Shown: in pieces, positions 27,287 through 34,251 of the stretch
How positions within the stretch are numbered: the stretch's first letter is position 1
How the letters are laid out: every line of letters starts with the position of its first letter
Assembly (NCBI RefSeq): GCF_000172415.1
Contig: NZ_ABLD01000021.1
Coordinates: forward strand, 62,001-126,000
DNA length: 64,000 bases
Origin: Paraburkholderia graminis C4D1M
GTDB taxonomy: Bacteria; Pseudomonadota; Gammaproteobacteria; Burkholderiales; Burkholderiaceae
Direction of reading: 5' to 3'
Translations under genes and position numbers: made by a program
Notes under the pieces: model-generated
What the model was told of the DNA's origin: nothing
What the model saw: the letters and a program-made list of their open reading frames with translations, nothing else
The model's database searches: none

Positions 27287-27305
27287 ACTGTACATTCATA
27301 CAGTA
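27286..27305. promoter_or_regulatory. LexA (SOS) box upstream of chrA
   Basis: TACTGTACATTCATACAGTA fits the gamma/beta-proteobacterial LexA consensus CTGT-N8-ACAG with matching TA flanks on both sides. It overlaps the proposed -10 box and start point of chrA, 69 nt before the ATG, and lies 151 nt upstream of the divergent thpR. Confidence 0.75.
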
Positions 27306-27374
27306 TCGGCGGCAACGTGAAATTGGAAAAAAACCAGAAGAAGTTCTGGCAGAGAAAACAACAGGTCCACCTCA

Positions 27375-28703
27375 ATGGAAGACGACGTCGCGCAGGTCCC
27401 TTTTTCCACGGCGTTCTGGTACTGGCTGCGGCTCGGCTTCATGAGCTTCGGCGGTCCGGCGGGCCAGATTGCGCTCATGCATGAGGAACTCGTCGAACGA
27501 AAGCGCTGGATCTCGGAAAAGCGCTTCCTGCATGCGCTGAATTTCTGCATGGTGCTGCCGGGCCCGGAGGCGCAGCAACTGGCCACGTACATCGGCTGGC
27601 TCATGCATCGCACGTGGGGCGGTGTGATCGCGGGCGGACTGTTCGTGCTGCCGTCGCTCTTCATTCTGATGGGCCTTTCGTGGGTCTATCTCGTGTTCGG
27701 CAGTGTGCCGGCCGTGGCCGGCGTGCTTTATGGCATCAAGCCGGCCGTGACGGCGATCGTCGTGTTCGCCGCGTATCGCATCGGCTCGCGAGCGCTCAAG
27801 AACGCGTGGCTATGGACGATCGCCGCCGCCGCGTTTCTCGCGATTTTCGTCGGCAATGTGCCCTTTCCGCTGATTGTCCTCGTCGCCGGCATCATCGGGT
27901 ACTTCGGTGGCAAATATGCGCCGGCCCGCTTCGCGATGGGCGGGAAACACGCCGCCGCCGCACAGCTTCATGGTCCGGCGCTGATCGACGACGACACGCC
28001 GACGCCTCGCCATGCGCTCTTCACCTGGAAGCGCTTTTTTATTGTGCTCGCGAGCTTCGTCGCCTTATGGCTCGCGGCGATCGGTACGCTGGCGGCGCTC
28101 TACGGATGGAGCGGCGCGCTCACGCAAATGGCCTGGTTTTTCACGAAGGCCGCGCTGCTTACGTTCGGCGGCGCCTACGCTGTTTTGCCGTACGTCTATC
28201 AGGGCGCGGTCGAGCATCAGCATTGGCTCACGGGACTTCAGATGATCGACGGCCTCGCACTCGGCGAGACGACGCCCGGCCCGCTGATCATGGTCGTCGC
28301 GTTCGTCGGCTTTGTCGGTGGATGGACGAAAGCGATATTCGGTCCGCACGCGCTGCTGTTGTCAGCGGTCGTCGCGTCGACGGTCGTGACGTTTTTCACC
28401 TTCCTGCCTTCGTTCATGTTCATTCTGCTTGGCGGCCCGTTCATCGAGACCACGCACGGCAACCTGAAATTCACCGCGCCGCTGACGGCGATCACCGCAG
28501 CGGTGGTCGGCGTCATCGTGAATCTCGCGGTCTTCTTTGCGTTGCACGTTTTGTGGCCGCACGGCGTGCATGGAAGCTTCGACTGGCCGTCGCTCGTCAT
28601 CGGCCTTGCGGCGGCGCTTGCCCTGTTTCGGCTGAAGGCCGGCGTGATACCGGTGGTGCTGACGTGCGGCGCGGCAGGGCTCGCGTTCCGGCTGCTTGCA
28701 TGA
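27375..28703 (+). CDS. chrA: Chromate transporter, long-chain CHR family
   Basis: A 442-residue inner-membrane protein with two homologous CHR halves: FWYWLRLGFMSFGGPAGQIALMHEE at the N-terminus and FFTKAALLTFGGAYAVLPYVYQGAVE in the middle, each with the FGG(P/A) motif, and PG motifs VLPGPEAQQLATYIGW and GETTPGPLIMVVAFVG. ChrA expels chromate by exchange or proton drive. The LexA box directly upstream suggests induction by DNA damage, which chromate causes. Its stop codon lies within the first unit of a 61-bp repeat array. Confidence 0.95.
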   Translation: MEDDVAQVPFSTAFWYWLRLGFMSFGGPAGQIALMHEELVERKRWISEKRFLHALNFCMVLPGPEAQQLATYIGWLMHRTWGGVIAGGLFVLPSLFILMGLSWVYLVFGSVPAVAGVLYGIKPAVTAIVVFAAYRIGSRALKNAWLWTIAAAAFLAIFVGNVPFPLIVLVAGIIGYFGGKYAPARFAMGGKHAAAAQLHGPALIDDDTPTPRHALFTWKRFFIVLASFVALWLAAIGTLAALYGWSGALTQMAWFFTKAALLTFGGAYAVLPYVYQGAVEHQHWLTGLQMIDGLALGETTPGPLIMVVAFVGFVGGWTKAIFGPHALLLSAVVASTVVTFFTFLPSFMFILLGGPFIETTHGNLKFTAPLTAITAAVVGVIVNLAVFFALHVLWPHGVHGSFDWPSLVIGLAAALALFRLKAGVIPVVLTCGAAGLAFRLLA

Positions 28704-29003
28704 AGCGCGGAACGCGGCTGCGTCGCGGCGTCCGTCAAGAACGGTTCAGGTACTCGCGACATGAAGCGCGGAAGGCGGGTGCATCGTGGCCTCCGTCGAG
28801 AGCGGGCCAAGTACTCTCAGCATGAAGCGCGAAACGCCGCTGCCTCGCGGGCGTCCGTCAAGAGCGGGCCAGGTACTCGCGACACTAAGCGCGGAAGGCC
28901 GTTGCATCGCGACCTCGGTCAAGAACAGGCCAGGTACTCGCGACACTAAGCGCGGAACGCCGCTCAGCGGCGTCCGCCAAGAACAGCCTTACATACTCGC
29001 GAC
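28700..29003. repeat. 61-bp tandem repeat array, five units
   Basis: Units begin at about 28700, 28761, 28822, 28884 and 28945 with ATGAAGCGCGGAA (later ACTAAGCGCGGAA) and end with GGTACTCGCGAC. Units differ at several positions. The first contains the chrA stop codon and the last ends in the 3' end of the convergent methyltransferase gene. No spacers, so not CRISPR. Confidence 0.9.
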
Positions 29004-29849
29004 CAATAGCTCTTCAGCATTGCTCGGCGGACGCAAACCGTCGGTCCTGTCCGCGAAGTAGCGCTGCGTGAGATCTGCCGCCGAAACGTGCTGGGCCTGC
29101 GTGAACCCGGCTTCGTACGCAAGAGCCAGCATATCCGCCGGCGTGAAGAAGCTGAGAAAAGGCGTGCCGCTTGCGCGCGCGCCCTTCTCCGCCATTTCCA
29201 GTCCGGGGCGTACCTCGGGGTCCGCCATCTGCAGCGGCAGCAGGAAAGTCATGGCGAGCGTCGATCCGCGCGCGAAGGCAGCAACTTCACGCAGCGTGGC
29301 CGCGTTTGCATCGCGTGTCAGATACATGCTCACGCCCGTCGAGACCACGATTGCCGGCTTGTTGCTGTCGAAACCCTCGGCCATCAGCCGCTCGCGCCAC
29401 GCTTCGCCGGCCTCGAAATCGACCGGCACGAAACGCAGCCACTGTGGAATGCCGAAGCCAAGCTCCATCAGCCGCCGACGTTTCCACGCCTGCGGCACAG
29501 GCTGATCGATCTCGAACACGGTGAGGCGTGAAGCAAGCTCGGGCCTGCGCTGCGCAAAACTGTCGAGGCCCGCGCCAAGAATCACATACTGATCGATTCC
29601 GTGCGCGGCCTGCTCGGCCACGAGATCTTCGATAAAGCGTGCGCGAGCCACGATCGATGCGCGAAACGGACGCGTGAATTGCGGGTCCATGTCGCCGCGC
29701 TGACGCCAGTCGTCGCCAGGAGACAGCAGCTTCAGCCCAATGGAATCGTCGAAAACATGCGGCGCGGCGTCTGCCTCGGTATGCAACGCACGCCACAGGG
29801 CGACGCGGGCCGCGGTGCTGTCGGGTGCCAGATCTCGCTCGTCATTCAT
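28989..29849 (-). CDS. Class I SAM-dependent methyltransferase (LCMT/TIGR00027-like)
   Basis: A 286-residue protein with GIDQYVILGAGLDSFAQRRPE as its SAM-binding loop, VFEIDQPVPQAWKRRRL as motif II and IVVSTGVSMYLT as the post-motif. This is the arrangement of the leucine-carboxyl-methyltransferase-like family widespread in actinobacteria and Burkholderia, whose members methylate small carboxylates or hydroxyls. Substrate unknown. Its last codons (VASM) are read from the end of a 61-bp repeat unit, so its C-terminus may have been reshaped by that array. Confidence 0.88.
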   Translation of the reverse strand: MNDERDLAPDSTAARVALWRALHTEADAAPHVFDDSIGLKLLSPGDDWRQRGDMDPQFTRPFRASIVARARFIEDLVAEQAAHGIDQYVILGAGLDSFAQRRPELASRLTVFEIDQPVPQAWKRRRLMELGFGIPQWLRFVPVDFEAGEAWRERLMAEGFDSNKPAIVVSTGVSMYLTRDANAATLREVAAFARGSTLAMTFLLPLQMADPEVRPGLEMAEKGARASGTPFLSFFTPADMLALAYEAGFTQAQHVSAADLTQRYFADRTDGLRPPSNAEELLVASM

Positions 29850-30133
29850 GATGGCCGATCCTCCTCGGTTATGCGATGCGGGTGTTTCGCTTCATCGCCG
29901 GGTTGGCGCGCAGCAGCACACAGCGCAGCACCGCAGTCCCAGCACGCAGCAACCCAGGCACAGAAAGCTCTGCCCTCTGCTCTGCGCGCCCAGCCCGCAG
30001 CAAACAAAAAGCATAGCATCGGCACACAACACCATACAGATCCCCACCGCGCCGAATCGCCACTCAACATCCGATCCCTCCGCATCTCTATGCGATCATC
30101 CTATGAACCAGACCAGACCTCAGGGAGATCGCC

Positions 30134-30664
30134 ATGAGCAGCAGATGGTTTTCGAACTTCGCGAGCTATCTTTCGACGATGACCGGCCGTCCGGGCACCT
30201 TCGTCATCGCCGTCTCGCTCGTGATCGTATGGGCCGTTACGGGGCCGTTCTTTCACTACAGCGACACGTGGCAGCTCGTGATCAACACATCCACGACGAT
30301 CGTCACGTTCCTGATGGTCTTCCTGATCCAGAACACGCAGAACCGCGATACGGCCGCGATGCAGATCAAGCTCGACGAACTGATCCGCGCGATCGAAGGC
30401 GCGCATAACGCACTGCTCGATCTCGAAGAACTGGAGGAGAAAGACCTCACGCGCTTTCGCAAACAGTACGAAAATCTCGCGAAAGACGCGCGCGTCGCGC
30501 TGCGCAAAGGCGGCAGCGATACCGATTCGCCGTTCGTCGACAATCGCGACATGAGCGACGAAAAGCGGAGCGACGACGACAAGCGCCACGGCGACCATGA
30601 CGACGACAAACACGACAAGCGAGACACACAAAACACACCAAACCCACACGAGCGAAAAAACTAG
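30134..30664 (+). CDS. Low-affinity iron permease-like small membrane protein
   Basis: A 176-residue protein of the bacterial Iron_permease family: FASYLSTMTGRPGTFVIAVSLVIVWAVTGPFF (first membrane segment) and TWQLVINTSTTIVTFLMVFLIQNTQNRDT (second) followed by the KLDELIRAIEGAHNALLDLEELEEKDL helix. The fungal name is inherited; transport by the short bacterial form is unproven. The C-terminal 50 residues are Asp/Lys/His-rich and could bind metals. Ribosome site AGGGAGATCGCC precedes the ATG. Confidence 0.88.
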   Translation: MSSRWFSNFASYLSTMTGRPGTFVIAVSLVIVWAVTGPFFHYSDTWQLVINTSTTIVTFLMVFLIQNTQNRDTAAMQIKLDELIRAIEGAHNALLDLEELEEKDLTRFRKQYENLAKDARVALRKGGSDTDSPFVDNRDMSDEKRSDDDKRHGDHDDDKHDKRDTQNTPNPHERKN

Positions 30665-31082
30665 CCCACGTTTCCCAACGCAACGCAACGCGGCGAGGCG
30701 AGGTGAACCACGCACCCATCGATAACAGCAAAGAAAGCCGCTTCGCCTCACCCCACCGCCGCGTCTCCCTTCAAACGAAACACGGCCACCGCATCGTTCA
30801 ACTCGCGGCTCTGCTCCTCAAGCGACACCGCAGAAACGTCGAGCGCTTGCAGCGCACCGACGCTCCTCCGCCGTGCAGGCCCTTGCGAGACGCACGGGCA
30901 ATCCCTGTGAATTCCGTTTAAGATCGAACGCTTCGCGCGGCTTCACGCGCGCTCGCGCGTCGGCACCTGATCCGCCTTACGCCAACCACGCTGCAACAGA
31001 AAAACCATGAACATCGCTCAAGCCGTTGTCCCCGCTTTCGCGCCCCCAAGTCCGCTTCCCGCACTCCTGGCCTGACCCGCGC
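30665..31082. other. 418-nt region with a gene remnant
   Basis: Between the iron-permease-like gene and the EamA gene. It holds the chemotaxis-receptor remnant listed separately. The remainder shows no gene. Confidence 0.5.
30748..30861 (-). pseudogene. Remnant of the C-terminus of a methyl-accepting chemotaxis protein
   Basis: Read on the minus strand, the last 37 codons give VGALQALDVSAVSLEEQ, SRELNDAVAVFRLKGD and AAVG before a stop. The SLEEQSxxLxDAVxVFxL ending is the standard C-terminal end of Burkholderia chemotaxis receptors. Nothing upstream continues the receptor's signalling helix in frame, and no start or ribosome site is present. It looks like the leftover 3' end of a deleted receptor gene. 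Confidence 0.7.
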
Positions 31083-31924
31083 ATGCTCAGCTATACCGGC
31101 GGTCTGGTCCTCGTCGCGGCCCTGCTTCATGCAAGCTGGAACGCGTTGCTGCACGGCAATCGCGACCGTTTCCTGTCGATGACGTGGATGAGCATCGCCA
31201 TCGCGGCGGTCAGCACGGTCATCGTTCTGTTCACGCCGCTGCCGGCCGCCGCGGCGTGGCCGTATGTGGTCGCATCGGGGCTCGTGCATATCGCCTACAA
31301 CGCGAGCCTCGTGCACGCGTACCGGCGCGGCGATCTGGCGCAGGCGTATCCGGTCGCGCGCGGCTCGTCGCCGCTTCTCGTCACGCTCGGCGCGGCGCTG
31401 TTCGCTCACGAGGCGATTGGCCGCTGCACGCGCTCGGGATCGCGATGATCTCCGGCGGCATCATCGCCATTGCACTGCAAGCGGGGCGCGTGTCGCGCGC
31501 GGGCGTGCTGGCCGCCTTGACGACCGGCGCGACCATCGCGCTCTATACGGTGATCGACGGTATCGGCGTGCGGCTGTCCGGCGGCGAGGCGCTTGCCTAC
31601 ACCGCGTGGATGTTCCTGTTCTACTGGCTGATGCCGCTGCTGTTCATCGCGAGGCGCGGGCTGCCCGCGCTGTGGATGCCGATACGCTCGGCGCCGGCGG
31701 CGGTCGGCTCGTCGCTCGTGGGCGGGCTTGTGTCGGTGGCGGCGTACGGCATCGTGATCTGGGCGATGCAGTCGGGCGCGATGGGCACCGTCTCGGCGTT
31801 GCGCGAGACCAGCGTGGTGTTCGCCGTGCTGATCGGACGCGTGTTCCTCGGCGAAACGGTCAACGGCAAGCGCTGGCTTGCCTGCGTGGTGGTCGCGGCC
31901 GGCGCGGTTTGTCTCGGGCTTTGA
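31083..31924 (+). pseudogene. EamA/DMT-family transporter, broken by one frameshift
   Basis: The first frame (MLSYTGGLVLVAALLHASWNALLHGNRDR ... GAALFAHEAIG) runs to about 31420. The rest of the transporter continues one frame over (PLHALGIAMISGGIIAIALQAG ... VVVAAGAVCLGL) to 31924. Restoring one C in GGCCG at 31419-31423 gives a full-length ten-segment DMT exporter of about 280 residues with nothing missing. Both halves are otherwise well preserved, so this is either a very recent mutation or a sequencing error. Substrate unknown. Confidence 0.85.
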
Positions 31925-31979
31925 TGCTCAAGCCCTCGCCGCGCCGCCGCGCTTGCCGCACTTGCCGCACTAGCGCCCA

Positions 31980-32597
31980 TTACATCGGCGGCGCGACGCC
32001 ATCCTTTTCGACGACCACGCGCTGAGCGACATACGCGCCGCCCTGCGATGCGGCGGTTGCCACGACGAACACCTTCTTGCCCGGCGTCAGATCGGAGCGC
32101 GCAGCCGGCGTGAAGGTCACGACAGGCACGTTCGGCGGCACCGTCACCTCGTTGCTGCCGCCCTTGTACGAGAGCTTCAGGTTGCGGCCGCTCGTGCCCT
32201 GGACCACCGTGTCGACGTTCGCATTCGTCATCGTGCTGTTGGGGCCGAGGTCCCAGCCATAGTGACCCTCGCCCGTGCCGCGCGCGGCTTCGGGGAAGAC
32301 GACGACTTCGGTTGCGGTGAGCTTGCCGTCGGTGCCGGTCGTCGCGGCCGTGCCGACGAACGAGCCCGGCTTGATGTCCGAAAGCTGCATGGACTTGACC
32401 GCCGATACGGCGACAGCCGGCTTCAGTTCAATCGATACCGTGTCGCCGCTGCGGCGATGCACCTTCAGCACGTCGCCGTCGAGCGAAACGATATCGCCGC
32501 GAATGCGCGACGGTTTGGCGGCAGGCGTCTGTGCGAGCGCGGCGCCGGCAAAGGCGAGCGTCGCGAGCGTGATGCCGATTTTCAGGCGAATAGACAT
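31980..32597 (-). CDS. Exported protein with DUF5666-like repeats, unknown function
   Basis: A 205-residue protein with a signal peptide (MSIRLKIGITLATLAFAGAALAQ) and a beta-rich body of repeated KPSRIRGDIVSLDGDVLKVHRRSG and SFVGTAATTGTDGKLTATEVVVF units resembling DUF5666 OB-like domains. It is predicted periplasmic. It sits downstream of the YedY-like oxidoreductase pair on the same strand and may belong with it. Start at 32597 has GGAG upstream. Confidence 0.8.
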   Translation of the reverse strand: MSIRLKIGITLATLAFAGAALAQTPAAKPSRIRGDIVSLDGDVLKVHRRSGDTVSIELKPAVAVSAVKSMQLSDIKPGSFVGTAATTGTDGKLTATEVVVFPEAARGTGEGHYGWDLGPNSTMTNANVDTVVQGTSGRNLKLSYKGGSNEVTVPPNVPVVTFTPAARSDLTPGKKVFVVATAASQGGAYVAQRVVVEKDGVAPPM

Positions 32598-32641
32598 GAA
32601 TGAATGCTCCGTGAGAAACGATCGAAAACGATCAAAAAAGA

Positions 32642-32718
32642 ACTGCAAAGCGGGGACTGCACAAGCGAGCACTGCAAAACGACAATGCATAAGCGAGTAC
32701 TGCAAACCGAAACTGCAA
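32642..32718. repeat. Degenerate 14-15-bp direct repeats (ACTGCA series)
   Basis: ACTGCA-like hexamers recur at 32642, 32656, 32671, 32685 (ATGCAT), 32699 and 32712, each followed by AAAGCG/CAAGCGAG-type sequence. They occupy the leader between the oxidoreductase stop and the exported-protein start. Confidence 0.65.
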
Positions 32719-32741
32719 CACCCTGAACGGCCCGCTGCAAA

Positions 32742-33533
32742 TCACGAACCGCCGAACCAGTTATAGCCCTGGTTCTCCCAGTAGCCGCCGGGATAGTCGT
32801 TCGTCACGCTGATCGCGACGATATGCTTCGGATTCTTGTAGCCGAGCTTGGTCGGCATGCGCAGCTTCATCGGGAAACCATATTTCGGCGGCAGCGTCTC
32901 GCCGTCGTAACCGAGCGTGAGCTGCGTCTGCGGATGCAGCGCCGTCGGCATGTCGATGCTGGTCCAGTAGTTGTCCGCGCAATGAAACGACACATATTTC
33001 GCGGTCAGATCGGCACCCGCTTGCTTGAGGAACGATGCAAAGCGCACGCCGTCCCAACGGCCAATCGCACTCCAGCCTTCGATGCAGATATGGCGCGTGA
33101 TCTGGCTTTCCTGCGGCAACGCGCGCAGTTCGTCGAGTGTCCACACGCGCTTGCCGTTGGCAAGGCCGCTCACTTGCAGCCGATAGCTCGCCGCGTCGAC
33201 CTCGGGCACGTCGTCGATGTCGTAGAACGCGTTGAACGGAAACGGCCGCGTGATCATCGACTCCGGATAGGTCGGCGCGAGCGTAGTCGGACTGAAGAGC
33301 AGCGCCTGCACGTCGTCGTTGAAGGACGACATCTTGCGCAACATGCTGTTCACGGACTTGTCGTTCGACAGATCGCAGCCCGACAGCATCGCGATTCCGC
33401 CGAGCGTGAGAATGCGCTTGCCGAGCAGGCGGCGTGCGGGATTCTTGAGCTCGTTGCGCGCATCCTTGATGATGCTCTCGGCATGCGACGAAGCAAACTC
33501 GCTTAGCCTTCCTGACTTGTTTCGAAGCGTCAT
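32742..33533 (-). CDS. Molybdopterin-dependent oxidoreductase (sulfite oxidase/YedY-like)
   Basis: A 263-residue protein of the oxidoreductase molybdopterin-binding fold. The molybdenum-ligating Cys lies in ITRHICIEGWSAIGRWDG, with FHCADNYWTSIDMPTAL and GETLPPKYGFPMKLRMPTKLGYKNPKHI typical of the family. An N-terminal RRLLGKRILTLGGIAMLSGC suggests membrane-anchored export with a lipobox-like Cys. It is two bases downstream of the cytochrome b561 gene, which likely donates or accepts its electrons. The substrate is unknown; MsrP-type methionine sulfoxide reduction is one possibility. Confidence 0.88.
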   Translation of the reverse strand: MTLRNKSGRLSEFASSHAESIIKDARNELKNPARRLLGKRILTLGGIAMLSGCDLSNDKSVNSMLRKMSSFNDDVQALLFSPTTLAPTYPESMITRPFPFNAFYDIDDVPEVDAASYRLQVSGLANGKRVWTLDELRALPQESQITRHICIEGWSAIGRWDGVRFASFLKQAGADLTAKYVSFHCADNYWTSIDMPTALHPQTQLTLGYDGETLPPKYGFPMKLRMPTKLGYKNPKHIVAISVTNDYPGGYWENQGYNWFGGS

Positions 33534-33535
33534 GA

Positions 33536-34144
33536 TCAGCGCCCCCGAATCATCACGAGAAGCGAGCGCGGCACGAGCGCCACCATCGCCACATGCACGA
33601 CGAAGAACGCCACCAGCACGCTCATCCCGACGAAATGCACGACCCGCGCGTTGTCGTATCCGCCCATCAGCGTGCGCAGCAGCGGGAACTGCACGGACTT
33701 CCAGATCGCGAGCCCCGACAGGATGACAAGCACAATATCGACGATCACCACGAGGTACGCGAACTTCTGCACCGCGTTGTAATGCGCGAGGTCGTCGTGC
33801 CCGAGCTTGCCGCGCAGCGCGGCGGTGAGATCGCTCATCAGCGAGCGCATGCTGAGCGGCAGCAGCTTGCGCTGCAAACGACCCGAAGCAACATTGAGCG
33901 CGACGTACACGGCGAAATTCGCGACCAGCATCCACATGATCGCGAAATGCCATTGCAGCGCGCCGCCGAGCCAGCCGCCCAGCGTGATCGCGGCAGGAAA
34001 CCGCACACCCGCGAAGATCGGCGAAGCGTTATAGATCTGCCAACCGCTCATCACCATCAGCGTGACGGCGAGCGCGTTGACCCAGTGTGAGATCCGAACC
34101 CATGCGGGTTGAATCGTGGCATGACGAATTCTGGCGTAATTCAA
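33536..34144 (-). CDS. Cytochrome b561-like membrane subunit
   Basis: A 202-residue four-helix membrane protein. Haem-ligand His residues are likely in VRISHWVNALAVTLMVMSGW, LQWHFAIMWMLVANF and VVHFVGMSVLVAFFVVHVAM, as in b561/hydrogenase-type cytochromes. Its tight coupling to the molybdopterin gene suggests it connects that enzyme to the quinone pool. Confidence 0.9.
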   Translation of the reverse strand: MNYARIRHATIQPAWVRISHWVNALAVTLMVMSGWQIYNASPIFAGVRFPAAITLGGWLGGALQWHFAIMWMLVANFAVYVALNVASGRLQRKLLPLSMRSLMSDLTAALRGKLGHDDLAHYNAVQKFAYLVVIVDIVLVILSGLAIWKSVQFPLLRTLMGGYDNARVVHFVGMSVLVAFFVVHVAMVALVPRSLLVMIRGR

Positions 34145-34251
34145 GGCGGCCTCGTGGTGGATAGCTGCAAAAAATCGGCACTGTCATGGGCGTTAACAGC
34201 GCGTGTGGGCAGCTATTCCATCGCACGATAAATTTATTTCGGCTCCACCCT

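Noticed and set aside
27317..27480. GTG-started leader peptide (KLEKNQKKFWQRKQ...) between the LexA box and chrA
   Set aside because: Overlaps the chrA start out of frame, no ribosome site, and turns into Arg-rich shadow sequence.
28700..29003. CRISPR array
   Set aside because: Units are contiguous and near-identical without spacers, and no cas genes are nearby.
28746..29061. Short frames (MKRGRRVHRGLRRER..., MASVESGPSTL...) inside the 61-bp repeats
   Set aside because: They are simple translations of the repeat unit with no ribosome sites.
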